Source: Enterococcus aquimarinus | GTDB lineage: Bacteria; Bacillota; Bacilli; Lactobacillales; Enterococcaceae | Assembly (NCBI RefSeq): GCF_001885765.1 | Contig: NZ_JXKD01000007.1 | Location: 1-64,000 of the forward strand | DNA length: 64,000 bases | Reading direction: 5' to 3' | In this document: positions 1 to 8,968 of the stretch, piece by piece | Layout: every line of letters begins with the position of its first letter | Numbering within the stretch: the stretch's first letter is position 1 | Made by a program: the position numbers and the translations under genes | The notes under the pieces: model-generated | Seen by the model: the letters and a program-made list of their open reading frames with translations, nothing else | Databases searched by the model: none | What the model was told of the DNA's origin: nothing

Positions 1-92
1 TAGTGGGTTTTCTCGCCCGCAAATTCTATAATAATGGCGATGAAAATTGCGAGTAAAGTAGCCGATAAAAGAATTTCTTTTTTGTTTTTCAT
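1..92 (-). CDS. Partial gene: N-terminus of a membrane or exported protein
   Basis: Only the first 30 codons are inside the window; the gene runs leftward off the edge. A strong AAAGGAGG ribosome site sits 5-6 bases before the ATG at 92-90. The visible protein starts MKNKKEILLS and then has one long hydrophobic stretch (about residues 8-24), so it is a membrane-anchored or exported protein. It begins 29 bases after the GntR regulator gene on the same strand and is probably cotranscribed with it. The family cannot be named from this fragment. Confidence 0.6.
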   Translation of the reverse strand, partial: MKNKKEILLSATLLAIFIAIIIEFAGEKTH

Positions 93-121
93 TTGTTTCC
101 TCCTTTGAGTTCATGAAAGTG

Positions 122-853
122 TTATTCATTTGAAAAATCTAAATAATATTTGTATTTGGTTCCAACATAGTAACACTCGGTATACTCAGAAAGCTGACTG
201 GCCGGGTCATTTGTAAACCGGACGCGTTTTAGGATTGGTTCGTTATTTGACACTTTTAAAATACTTTGCAGTTCTTTTGTTGCGAGCATCGCTTCGACAT
301 ACTCGACTTCTTTTCGAGGATAAATACTAAATTGTTGGAGATATTCATAAAAAGAACCGTAATAGTCTTTTGCCACGAGTGAAAAATACGGTCGGTAAGG
401 AATCGCTGTTACAAAATAAGCTAGGACATCTTCTTTTGAAGAACCTCGAATCCGTTTTAACAGTAAGACGTCATCACCCGGATGGATTTTTAAGTATTTC
501 GCCGTTTGATAATCAGCGGGAATTTTTGAGACTTCCGCATGTAATGTGTCAGCGACTTTTCCTTGTTCCAACATCTCACGGGTAAAACTTTTAACCATCG
601 TCATGTGATTTGTTGTTTCGGGTGAGAACTGATTGACGAAGGTTCCTTTCGCTTTTTTTCGAATCAATAAATTTTCCCGTACAAGTTCATCAATCGCTTT
701 ACGAATGGTAATCCGACTAACGTGATAAATATCGCACAGATCCATTTCGGTTGGGATTCGTTGTCCTTCGGTCCATTTTTCGGTTCGAATGTGATTGCGC
801 AAATCATTGGCGATTTGAGCGTAGAGTGGTTGTGTTTTTTGTGGATGAAGCAC
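122..853 (-). CDS. GntR/HutC-family transcriptional regulator
   Basis: DNA-binding repressor of the GntR family, HutC subfamily. A winged helix-turn-helix occupies about residues 8-75 (contains PLYAQIANDL and SRITIRKAIDELV) and a UTRA ligand-binding domain about 95-238. I chose the GTG at 853-851 because AAGGAGG lies 7 bases upstream; an ATG 36 bases further upstream has no ribosome site. The length, 243 residues, is normal for the family. It is divergent from the phosphomannose isomerase/mannosidase operon starting at 990, so control of that operon by a phosphorylated sugar is the natural guess. The ligand is not visible from sequence. Confidence 0.9.
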   Translation of the reverse strand: MLHPQKTQPLYAQIANDLRNHIRTEKWTEGQRIPTEMDLCDIYHVSRITIRKAIDELVRENLLIRKKAKGTFVNQFSPETTNHMTMVKSFTREMLEQGKVADTLHAEVSKIPADYQTAKYLKIHPGDDVLLLKRIRGSSKEDVLAYFVTAIPYRPYFSLVAKDYYGSFYEYLQQFSIYPRKEVEYVEAMLATKELQSILKVSNNEPILKRVRFTNDPASQLSEYTECYYVGTKYKYYLDFSNE

Positions 854-896
854 TTTAAAAACCTCCTTGTGTGCTATTTGATATAACAATAGGGTC

Positions 897-956
897 GAAA
901 GCCTAATTTGAAAGCCTTTAAAAAAGACAAAATAAAGAACAAAAACGTGCTATGAT
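897..956 (+). promoter_or_regulatory. Divergent control region between GntR gene and manA operon
   Basis: This intergenic stretch contains a direct repeat GAAAGCCT at 897-904 and 910-917 and a -10-like TATGAT at 951-956 ahead of the isomerase gene. No convincing -35 hexamer is seen. The repeat could be an operator for the divergent GntR protein, but it is not a typical HutC-type palindrome. Confidence 0.35.
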
Positions 957-989
957 TTAAGCAAATAAAGGAAAAAGAGGAGACAGTCA

Positions 990-2732
990 ATGAAATACAA
1001 CTTCCGTCCGACGACGAAAATTCATCGTGCCGTAAGCGCTTATACGAATTATGATGCTATTATCGCACAACTAAAACAGGAGATACAAGCGCAAAGTATG
1101 AATGTTATAACAATAGAAAATTATCCTATTGTTAATGAACAAGAAATCAAAACTTCTTTGATTGATCGTTTATCACCACAACTGATTGTCCACACGGATG
1201 ACATTTTGATTGACCGCGCACAATTAGAGACCATGATTGCTGGGAATTTAACACAAGATCGCGTTTTTGGTGTCATGAGTCATCACCAATTTAAAGACTT
1301 TATTGATCCAGCTAAATTAAAACAAGTACAAGCAGCTATTGCTTTAGCCGTTGCGTCCAATGAATTAGTAGTGGTTTATGGTGTGGGGGCCAGTGTTGTG
1401 ACGCCACCTGATTTATTGATCTATGCAGATCTTTCTAGATGGGAAATTCAAACAAGATACAAGTCCGGCATGTTTAGTAATTGGCAAGCAAATAATGCAG
1501 GGGAAGATCCGAATCGTATGTTAAAACGGGGCTATTTTTTTGAATGGCGCCTAGCCGATAAGCAAAAGAAACGGGCACTACCTGCTTCAACTTATGTCTT
1601 AGATACGCATCAAGCCGGCAACCCAATCATGGTGGCGACGCAAGATTATTTAGCGGGACTAGCAGAAATTGCCCAACAGCCTTTCTCATTGGTACCATTC
1701 TTTGATCCAGGCATTTGGGGTGGTCACTGGATGCAAGAAACATTTGATTTTCGTAAAGATGAAGTCAATCTTGCGTGGAGTTTTAACGGGGTACCTGAAG
1801 AAAATAGTGTGCTGCTTGACTTTGGCGAAGCGCAATTTGAAACGCCAGGGAATAATTTGATGTTCTTTACGGGGGAAGCGGTTCTTGGTGAACGTGTTTT
1901 TGGTTTGTTTGGGGAAGAATTCCCGATTCGCTTTAACTTCCTTGATACTGTAGGTGGGCAGAATCTGAGTCTCCAAGTCCATCCGAAATTGAGTTATCTG
2001 CAAGATACGTTTGGCGCGCACTACACGCAAGATGAAAGTTATTACATTTTGCATGTTGCAAATCCAGACGCTAAAGTCTATTTAGGCGTCAAAAATGGCG
2101 TTGAAAAAGCGGACTTGATGCAAGCATTGAAAGAAGCACAAACGGGCGAAACGGTTTTTGATGACCAAAAATATATTTACCAACAAACCATTAAAAAGCA
2201 TGATCATTATTTAATCCCTGCCGGTACGATTCACTCGAGTGGGGCCGATAGTGTGGTCTTAGAAATTAGTGCGACACCGAATCGCTTTACCTTTAAATTA
2301 TGGGATTGGGAACGAGTAGATCTAGATGGTAAGCCACGTTCGGTTCATTTAGAACACGGGGAACCAAACTTAGATATGCGCCGAGATGAAGATTTTGTCA
2401 AAAGAGAACTCGTCAATCAATTTGAAGTCATTGACGAAGGGGAAGGATGGATCGAAGAAAAAACCGGATTGCATAAAATGGAATTTATCGAAACGAGACG
2501 TCACACGTTTACGAAAACAGTGCTTCATCAGACGCACGATAGTGTCAATGTTTTAAATCTAGTTGAAGGGCAAGAAGTAACGGTTGAAAGTCTTGATGGT
2601 AGCTTTGCGCCATTTGTCGTTCATTACGCGCAAACATTTATTATTCCAGAAGCAGTGAAACAGTATAAAATCACGCCGACAGGACCATCTGCTGGGCAAG
2701 AATGTAAGACGATGAAGGCCTATGTCCGTTAA
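990..2732 (+). CDS. manA: Class I mannose-6-phosphate isomerase with N-terminal extension
   Basis: Interconverts mannose-6-phosphate and fructose-6-phosphate, sending mannose into glycolysis. The C-terminal part (about residues 235-580) is a cupin-type isomerase with the expected zinc ligands: Q329 and H331 in LQVHP, E349 in QDESYY and H415 in PAGTIHSSG. The protein has 580 residues, against roughly 310-320 for usual Firmicutes ManA. The extra 230 N-terminal residues contain a hydrophobic strand with VVVYGVGASVV near 127-137 that resembles a degenerate nucleotide-kinase fold; this is impression only. It is the first gene of an operon with a ROK kinase and two GH38-like enzymes, which suits mannose released from glycans. 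AAGAGGAG precedes the ATG. Confidence 0.88.
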   Translation: MKYNFRPTTKIHRAVSAYTNYDAIIAQLKQEIQAQSMNVITIENYPIVNEQEIKTSLIDRLSPQLIVHTDDILIDRAQLETMIAGNLTQDRVFGVMSHHQFKDFIDPAKLKQVQAAIALAVASNELVVVYGVGASVVTPPDLLIYADLSRWEIQTRYKSGMFSNWQANNAGEDPNRMLKRGYFFEWRLADKQKKRALPASTYVLDTHQAGNPIMVATQDYLAGLAEIAQQPFSLVPFFDPGIWGGHWMQETFDFRKDEVNLAWSFNGVPEENSVLLDFGEAQFETPGNNLMFFTGEAVLGERVFGLFGEEFPIRFNFLDTVGGQNLSLQVHPKLSYLQDTFGAHYTQDESYYILHVANPDAKVYLGVKNGVEKADLMQALKEAQTGETVFDDQKYIYQQTIKKHDHYLIPAGTIHSSGADSVVLEISATPNRFTFKLWDWERVDLDGKPRSVHLEHGEPNLDMRRDEDFVKRELVNQFEVIDEGEGWIEEKTGLHKMEFIETRRHTFTKTVLHQTHDSVNVLNLVEGQEVTVESLDGSFAPFVVHYAQTFIIPEAVKQYKITPTGPSAGQECKTMKAYVR

Positions 2733-2762
2733 CGTTAACCAAACAGAAATAGGAGAAAAGCG

Positions 2763-3671
2763 ATGAAAACATATGACTTATTGTTAGATGTTGGTGGGAC
2801 TGAAATTAAGATGAATGGATTAACGACCGAGGGCGAATTATTATTACCAAACCATCACCATGTCCCGGCTTATGCCCAAGCATCCAAGGAAACGATTTTA
2901 ACTCATTTTCGTTCCATTTTGCTTGAGTGGATTGAGACGCATCAAGCTACAGCCGCTTTGCGAGCCATTGGACTAGCTTTTCCGGGACCATTTGATTATG
3001 ACGAGGGGATTAGTTACATGCAAGGATTGCGTAAGTATGAAGCAATTTATGGGGTGAACTTACGCGACAACATCCAAGCTTGGCTGGCAGAAAGCGGTTA
3101 TGAAAAACGGCCGATCATCTTTGAGAACGATGCGACGTGTTTTGCCTTAGGGAGCTTCTATCAGCAGACAACGGCAACGAGAGGAATCTATCTGACAATC
3201 GGAACAGGCTGTGGTTCAGGTTTCATTGAAGCAGGACAAGTGGTCAAAACCGGTTATGGCTTAAACGCAATGGGTATGATTTATGATGCACCCTTTAAAG
3301 GCGGAATCATTGATGATTATCTTTGTGTGGATGGATTAAGAAAACTCGCTGAAGTACACGACTATCCTTTTAAGAATGGCAAAGAATTAGCACAAGCAGC
3401 TTATTTAGGAGATGTGATTGCCAGCGAAATCTATCATACTTTTGGTCAAATGATTGGCGAAGCACTCAAGCCTTTTGTCCGTGAGTTTGAGCCGCAAGAA
3501 ATGGTTTTTGGTGGTCAGATTAGTCAAAGTTTGTCTTTATTTGAAGACGGAATCAAGCAAGTACTTGCGCCTTACACACCGTCTCTTCGGCGGAGTGAAG
3601 ATTCCACCAGCGCCACCTTATATGGTCTAAAAAAAATAATTGAAAAACAACTAGAGGAGTCAAAACAATGA
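2763..3671 (+). CDS. ROK-family sugar kinase
   Basis: Predicted ATP-dependent sugar kinase (ROK family, 302 residues). It has the N-terminal phosphate loop DVGGTEIKM (residues 8-16), a sugar-contacting FENDATCFALG segment and an ATP-binding TIGTGCGSGF segment. The cysteine-rich zinc motif found in many ROK kinases is not obvious, as is common in the shorter Firmicutes members. Placed between phosphomannose isomerase and two mannosidase-like genes, it most likely phosphorylates free mannose to mannose-6-phosphate; the substrate is inferred from context. Its stop overlaps the next start by four bases (ATGA), which suggests translational coupling. Confidence 0.85.
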   Translation: MKTYDLLLDVGGTEIKMNGLTTEGELLLPNHHHVPAYAQASKETILTHFRSILLEWIETHQATAALRAIGLAFPGPFDYDEGISYMQGLRKYEAIYGVNLRDNIQAWLAESGYEKRPIIFENDATCFALGSFYQQTTATRGIYLTIGTGCGSGFIEAGQVVKTGYGLNAMGMIYDAPFKGGIIDDYLCVDGLRKLAEVHDYPFKNGKELAQAAYLGDVIASEIYHTFGQMIGEALKPFVREFEPQEMVFGGQISQSLSLFEDGIKQVLAPYTPSLRRSEDSTSATLYGLKKIIEKQLEESKQ

Positions 3672-6154
3672 ATAAAAAAACACTTTATTTAATCCACCAT
3701 TCTCACACGGATATTGGGTATACCGATCGTCAAGAAAAAATTAGTCGTTATCATGTCGATTTCATCCGCCGTGCCATCGCTTTTTTAGATAAAATTGAAG
3801 CGGGTGAGGCACCTGAATGGGTTGGCTATAATTATGTTTGCGAAAATTTCTGGCAAGTCGAACAGTTTTTAGCTCACGCAACAGATGCCGAAAAAGCGTC
3901 TTTTGAGCAATACGTGGAAAAAGGCTTGATTGATATTTCCTTAACGTATTTAAACTTAACGGAATTAATTGATAGTGAGATGCTTCATAAAAAGTTTGCG
4001 GACGCTAAGCAATATGTCGATCAATTTGATCGTTCATTTGATTCTGCGATGACGGCAGATATTAATGGTTTTTCTTGGGGTTATGCAGATGCCATGTTTA
4101 AAAATGGCATTCGCAATTTTTACTCTTGCTTGCATACGCATCATGGCATGTTCCCTTTATTTAAAAAACAAATACCATTTTGGTGGGGAACCCAATCGGG
4201 TGATAAATTACTCGTTTGGAATGGCGACCATTACCAAATTGGGAATGATTTTCTCTTTGCGCCAAATACCGACCAAAGTAAATATTACGGTCCAGAAGGC
4301 TTCACAGAAAAGGAATGGGAAGCACAATTTGAAGTCACGAAAGAAAAAGTATTTGGGTTCTTTGAATTGTTAGAAGAAGAAAATTATGAATTTGATTTTT
4401 GTCCGGCGATGATTAGTGGGATTGTCACGGATAATTCACCTACAAGTCCACGAATGATGGAAGGGATTCATCGTTGGAACCAAGTTTATGGTGATCAAAT
4501 TGAAGTTGAACTCGTGACACTCAATCAATTCTTTGAAATTTTAAGAAGCAAAGATCTTGATATCCCAACGTATAAAGGTGACTGGGCTGACTGGTGGGCA
4601 GATGGTGTTGGTTCGACGCCAGCCGGAGTCAAACTCTACCGTGAAGCGCAAAGAAAGTATCGTCTAGCGAATAAACTAGACCCGAAAGGTGAAAAAGGAA
4701 ATCCAGCTAAATTAAAAGAAGCGCAAGATCAACTTGTGATGTACGCAGAACACACTTGGGGCTTCCATTCCTCTGTTTCGGAGCCATGGGATGCATTTGT
4801 GAATTTATTAGATACAAGAAAATTAGGTTATGCGATTAATGGGAATCGTGCCATTTCTGACCATTTAGATGATATTTTAGCGACTTATGGCGAAGAAGCG
4901 AATCAATTAGATCGAGAAAGTTACTTTAAAGTAGTGAATCCACATGATCAAGCGATGGATACTTTAGCAACCGTTTATCTACAGCATTGGCAAACGGTGG
5001 ATGATTCCTATTTTGCTTACACGTTGCCATTAGAAGGATTCTTAGAAGTCGTTGATTGCCAAACAGGAGAAATCCTCGTGTCTCAAGTATCAAACAGTTC
5101 TCGCGGGAAAAAAGTTTCCTTTAAAATTGCGCTCGCAGCCAAAGAAGAACGGATCATTCGTCTGAAACGCACCAAACCCTCTGCAAAAAGGCACTGGAAA
5201 TATGCGAATCATGCCCATATTGGTACTGAAGGAATTGCCGATATCGCTCCTTATGAAGGATTTAAGCATGACGTTTCAATTTATGGCATTAAAACAGATC
5301 ACTTAGAACTGATCATTGATCAAAACGTAGGGATTACCTCGATTATTGACCGTCAGACAGGAGCAGAGTTACTCCATCCAGCACGTGATCATGCCCCATT
5401 TGTCGGTGTGCATGAAGTCACATCCTTTAAAGAGAGCAATCCGTATTCTGTTCGTAGTATCATGGGACGAAATCGTAAAGCGCCTTCGACCGACCGGACT
5501 ATCGCAAAATTAGTCAATGTGAAACAATTAGAAGATGGCCCATTATATGCGGTCTTGCTGTTGAAATACGAGTTAGCCGGTACGGGAATGTACGATGTTG
5601 TCTTAACTGTCCAAAAAACAGCGCCACAAATTGATGTGACGATTCGCTTACAAAAAATCGGCGCATGGGAACCTGAAAATCTGTATGTTACATTACCATT
5701 TACTTACGATTCGCCACTAGAAACGAACTGCTTCTTTGAAAAATCGGGCACCATTATCCGTCCGGGAATCGACCAATTACCTGGAACGAACACCAATTTT
5801 TACTTGCTCGATAACGGCGCCGTGATGCAAAACGGGGACAAACATGTTTTTGTTTCTATGAAAGACACGCCACTGGTGACACTTGGCTCTTTAGAAAGTC
5901 GTTTAGTGGAATTATGTGATGCGAATGCCGCGAAGAAAAATAAAGAAGTTCTCTATTCATGGGCGATGAATAATTTTTGGGAAACGAATTTTAAAGTTGA
6001 TTTATCAGGCTTTTATGAACTTGAATATGGTTTGTATGTATTACAAGACGCTTCAGGAGAGGTTCAAAATTCAGTACAAACAGCCCGTAACTTAATTGAA
6101 GGCTTAGTCGCCATTCCTTATAATCCAACGAACGAAGAAAAAGCGACCTTTTAG
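3668..6154 (+). CDS. GH38-like alpha-mannosidase family protein (828 aa)
   Basis: Large cytoplasmic protein with no signal peptide and an N-terminal GH38-like catalytic domain. Candidate zinc ligands are H13 and D15 in HSHTDIGYTD, a candidate nucleophile is D131 in TADINGFSWG, and H362 lies in EHTWGFHSS. The C-terminal 400 residues look like the beta-sandwich domains of family 38. The motifs differ from the classic family 38 sequence (compare HTHIDLAWLW in the 22845 gene), so this is a divergent subfamily and its linkage specificity cannot be read. Operon partners (ROK kinase, phosphomannose isomerase) argue for release of mannose from imported oligosaccharides. It overlaps the kinase gene by four bases. 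Confidence 0.75.
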   Translation: MNKKTLYLIHHSHTDIGYTDRQEKISRYHVDFIRRAIAFLDKIEAGEAPEWVGYNYVCENFWQVEQFLAHATDAEKASFEQYVEKGLIDISLTYLNLTELIDSEMLHKKFADAKQYVDQFDRSFDSAMTADINGFSWGYADAMFKNGIRNFYSCLHTHHGMFPLFKKQIPFWWGTQSGDKLLVWNGDHYQIGNDFLFAPNTDQSKYYGPEGFTEKEWEAQFEVTKEKVFGFFELLEEENYEFDFCPAMISGIVTDNSPTSPRMMEGIHRWNQVYGDQIEVELVTLNQFFEILRSKDLDIPTYKGDWADWWADGVGSTPAGVKLYREAQRKYRLANKLDPKGEKGNPAKLKEAQDQLVMYAEHTWGFHSSVSEPWDAFVNLLDTRKLGYAINGNRAISDHLDDILATYGEEANQLDRESYFKVVNPHDQAMDTLATVYLQHWQTVDDSYFAYTLPLEGFLEVVDCQTGEILVSQVSNSSRGKKVSFKIALAAKEERIIRLKRTKPSAKRHWKYANHAHIGTEGIADIAPYEGFKHDVSIYGIKTDHLELIIDQNVGITSIIDRQTGAELLHPARDHAPFVGVHEVTSFKESNPYSVRSIMGRNRKAPSTDRTIAKLVNVKQLEDGPLYAVLLLKYELAGTGMYDVVLTVQKTAPQIDVTIRLQKIGAWEPENLYVTLPFTYDSPLETNCFFEKSGTIIRPGIDQLPGTNTNFYLLDNGAVMQNGDKHVFVSMKDTPLVTLGSLESRLVELCDANAAKKNKEVLYSWAMNNFWETNFKVDLSGFYELEYGLYVLQDASGEVQNSVQTARNLIEGLVAIPYNPTNEEKATF

Positions 6155-6166
6155 AAAGGAAGTCAC

Positions 6167-8266
6167 ATGATGAAAAAGAAACTCCATGTCGTCTATAAGA
6201 CGCATTTAGATATTGGCTTTACCGATTTAGCAGAGAAAGTCATCGATCAGTATTTGTACGAATTCATCCCCAATGCCTTAGCGTTGGGGGAACAAATCCC
6301 AGAAAAATTTACTTGGACGACCGGTTCTTGGTTGATTGATTTTTATTTGAATCATCCTGATGTAACGGAAACAAATAAAACACGGATGCGTCAAGCCATC
6401 AAACAAGGCACCATTTGTTGGCATGGCTTGCCGGCAACGATCCATACCGAACTGATGGATGGGGAATTAATGGATTACGCGACGTCCATTTCTCACGGAC
6501 TTGATGCGGAATTCGGTAAGAAAACAATTGCTTCAAAAATGACGGATATTCCAGGACATACGATCAGCATGGTTCCTTATCTAGCAAAAGCAGGTATTGA
6601 CTATCTGCATATTGGTGTGAATGCGAGTTCAGCGATTCCAAAAGTGCCAATCATGTTTGTTTGGAAAGCTGTTGATGGTTCGGACGTGATTATTCATTAC
6701 GCGCCTGACTATGGGGAAGTATTTGAACGAGAAGATTGGCCAGATGCCCTTTACTTTGCACACAGTCATGACAATATGGGGCCGCCAAAGAGCGTAGAAG
6801 AAGTGGAAACACTTTTTGCAACGTTAGAAAAAGAGTATCCAGATTATGAAATCATTCCTTCTTCATTAGATGCCTTTGCGCAAGCTATTTTACCATACAA
6901 AGAAACACTACCAGTCATTGAAGAAGAAATCGGCGATTCTTGGATTCATGGAATTGCTTCTGATCCTAAGAAAATCGCGGAGTATAAAGCGTTATTACGT
7001 CTTCGGACAAAATGGCTAGAAACAGGTCAGTTAACGCGCGATTCGCAAGCCTATAAAGACCTTTCTTCGCAATTATTATTAGTTGCCGAACATACTTGGG
7101 GAGCGAATGGGAACGTTTATTTACCCGAATATCGCAATTATTATCCTTTGGAAGATTTTGAAGCTGCGCGTAAAAAAGATTTAGTTGAATTTAACCATAA
7201 CCGCTTAACGATGGATTTTTCGGATCTCATGTCTTACGTGAGTACTGATATTGATTGGGAGTCAATGGCTGATCGTCGTCGTTACAGTCTTTATGAGCAA
7301 TCTTGGCAAGAACAACGAGACTATATTGAAAAAGGGATTGCTTTGTTACCAGAGGCGTTGCAAAAAGAAGCAAGAGCGTATCTCGCTTCTGAAAAAGAAA
7401 TCCCTGTCATCAAAACAACCACTACAATCATGCCAGGAAAACAATACGATTTTGGAAATGTGTCTTTTGTGATTGGCACAACAGGTGGCATGAGTCGTTT
7501 AATCATCGATGGTTATTCGTTAATTGAAGAAGGTAAGACGTTTGGTGGGTTATCTTACGAGCGATTTGACTTTCATGACTATTCGAATTTCTTCGTCGAT
7601 TACAGTCGTCTCACTCGTTGGACAACAAGTTGGGCAATGGGGGACTTTGGCCGTCGTGGCATTGAGATTTACTCTGACGTTCGTCATGAGATCCATCAAC
7701 CTTCGATTATCAAAGCCGGCATGATACTTGATGATCAGACTGCTCAAATCTCGCTAGATCTTGCTTATAGCGATGAAGAAGTGAAAAAATGGGGCGTTCC
7801 GAAAAAGAACACACTTGTCTATCTCATTAACTTGGAAGAAAAAACAATTGATTTATCTTATAAATGGGAAGAAAAACAAGCCAACCGTTTACCTGAAGGT
7901 TATTGGTTAGAAACGAGTATCCTCGTCAGCAATCCAACGCGTTGGGTTATGCAGAAAATGAACTATCCCGTTAATCCGTCAAACGTACTCGAAAATGGAA
8001 ACCGTAATATGCATGTGCTTTCTGATGAAGGGATGCGCTATACAGGATACGAAGGTCGCTTTGATCTGATTACGAAAGATGCCCCTCTTGTCTCACTCGG
8101 TCGTAGAACGTTATTGAAGTTTGATAATCAACTGCCAAATCTAAACGATGGTATTTTTGTCAATCTCTTTAATAATGTGTGGGGAACTAATTTTGCAGCT
8201 TGGTATGAAGGGGATATGACATATCATGTTCGCTTTAAATGGGAAACAAACGAAATCATGTCATAA
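6167..8266 (+). CDS. Second divergent GH38-like protein (699 aa, DUF5054-like)
   Basis: Cytoplasmic protein starting 12 bases after the previous gene behind GAAAGGAAG. It has the same layout as its neighbour: H13 and D15 in KTHLDIGFTD, D127 in MTDIPGHTISM, and H309 in AEHTWGANGN. It is shorter and only distantly similar to the 828-residue protein. From memory, proteins of this size and motif are annotated DUF5054 and grouped near GH38; that assignment should be checked. In this operon it probably acts on a mannose-containing glycan or on a different linkage from its neighbour. It is the last gene before an intrinsic terminator. An alternative start is the second ATG three bases later. Confidence 0.7.
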   Translation: MMKKKLHVVYKTHLDIGFTDLAEKVIDQYLYEFIPNALALGEQIPEKFTWTTGSWLIDFYLNHPDVTETNKTRMRQAIKQGTICWHGLPATIHTELMDGELMDYATSISHGLDAEFGKKTIASKMTDIPGHTISMVPYLAKAGIDYLHIGVNASSAIPKVPIMFVWKAVDGSDVIIHYAPDYGEVFEREDWPDALYFAHSHDNMGPPKSVEEVETLFATLEKEYPDYEIIPSSLDAFAQAILPYKETLPVIEEEIGDSWIHGIASDPKKIAEYKALLRLRTKWLETGQLTRDSQAYKDLSSQLLLVAEHTWGANGNVYLPEYRNYYPLEDFEAARKKDLVEFNHNRLTMDFSDLMSYVSTDIDWESMADRRRYSLYEQSWQEQRDYIEKGIALLPEALQKEARAYLASEKEIPVIKTTTTIMPGKQYDFGNVSFVIGTTGGMSRLIIDGYSLIEEGKTFGGLSYERFDFHDYSNFFVDYSRLTRWTTSWAMGDFGRRGIEIYSDVRHEIHQPSIIKAGMILDDQTAQISLDLAYSDEEVKKWGVPKKNTLVYLINLEEKTIDLSYKWEEKQANRLPEGYWLETSILVSNPTRWVMQKMNYPVNPSNVLENGNRNMHVLSDEGMRYTGYEGRFDLITKDAPLVSLGRRTLLKFDNQLPNLNDGIFVNLFNNVWGTNFAAWYEGDMTYHVRFKWETNEIMS

Positions 8267-8269
8267 CTG

Positions 8270-8311
8270 TCTTTCCTCCCTACTATTTGTCAGGAAAGAT
8301 CGTATTTTTTC
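8270..8311 (+). terminator. Terminator of the manA-mannosidase operon
   Basis: Perfect 8-bp arms TCTTTCCT (8270-8277) and AGGAAAGA (8292-8299) are followed three bases later by a T-rich run (8303-8310). It ends the 990-8266 operon. Confidence 0.7.
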
Positions 8312-8420
8312 AAGTGAACTAGCAGCGTTCATCAAAACATGCTATAGTATTTAGTGAAGAAAAAAACAAAGCGTGTGTCGGAAGAAGACGTGCTTGGTCA
8401 TTTGAAAGGGGAAGAAAAGC

Positions 8421-8756
8421 ATGGGATTACCCAATTGTCCATTGTGCCAATCGGAATATACTTATGAGGATCGTGGACTTTATATTTGTCCAGAATGTGC
8501 ACATGAGTGGTCTGGTGAATCAGCAGGAGAAGTAGAAGAAGGTTTGGTTGTCAAAGATATTAACGGCAATCTCCTCGTTGATGGTGATAGTGTGACGGTC
8601 ATGAAAGACTTAAAAGTTAAAGGTGCTCAAAGCGTCTTGAAAAAGGGAACCAAAGTTAAAAGTATTCGCTTAGTCGACTCAGACCATAACATTGATTGTA
8701 AAATTGATGGTTTTGGACCGATGAAATTGAAGTCAGAATTTGTGAAAAAATTGTAA
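8421..8756 (+). CDS. Zinc-ribbon PhnA/YjdM-family protein
   Basis: Small protein (111 residues) with an N-terminal zinc ribbon made of CPLC (residues 6-9) and CPEC (about 24-27), followed by an SH3-like beta domain containing [20 protein letters not shown]. This is the PhnA/YjdM family, historically linked to phosphonate operons but usually found alone and with no proven catalytic role in Gram-positives. It stands as a single gene between two terminators, with TATAGT as a possible -10 near 8353 and GAAAGGGG before the ATG. No phosphonate genes are nearby. Confidence 0.85.
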   Translation: MGLPNCPLCQSEYTYEDRGLYICPECAHEWSGESAGEVEEGLVVKDINGNLLVDGDSVTVMKDLKVKGAQSVLKKGTKVKSIRLVDSDHNIDCKIDGFGPMKLKSEFVKKL

Positions 8757-8769
8757 GACTCGTTCTTTC

Positions 8770-8823
8770 AGCTATCTGCATCAAATGAGTGTGTGACTGT
8801 TCATTTGTCAGATAGCTTTTTTA
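8770..8823 (+). terminator. Terminator after phnA-like gene
   Basis: Long hairpin with outer arms AGCTATCTG and CAGATAGCT and an inner CAAATGA/TCATTTG stem, followed by a run of T. Typical Rho-independent terminator. Confidence 0.85.
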
Positions 8824-8878
8824 ATGGCATGATTGAAAAGGCTTTCTGTCTTTTAGGTTAAGGAAAGAGATTGAAAAT

Positions 8879-8900
8879 AGTCGGGAATCTGCTCTCGACT
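8879..8900. promoter_or_regulatory. Inverted repeat upstream of the GH29 gene
   Basis: AGTCGGGA (8879-8886) and TCTCGACT (8893-8900) form an imperfect palindrome with one mismatch and a 6-bp spacer, about 70 bp before the fucosidase start. It may be an operator. The region between it and the gene is AT-rich with a possible -10 TATACC near 8932. The regulator is unknown. Confidence 0.35.
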
Positions 8901-8968
8901 AAATGACGAAATACAACCATTTATACCATATAGAAAAATAAACGAACGTTATAAAGGAGAAAAAAACA

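Noticed and set aside
1686-2054. 122-codon frame on the minus strand inside manA
   Set aside because: Fully covered by the clearly coding isomerase gene; its translation has no family features and no ribosome site.
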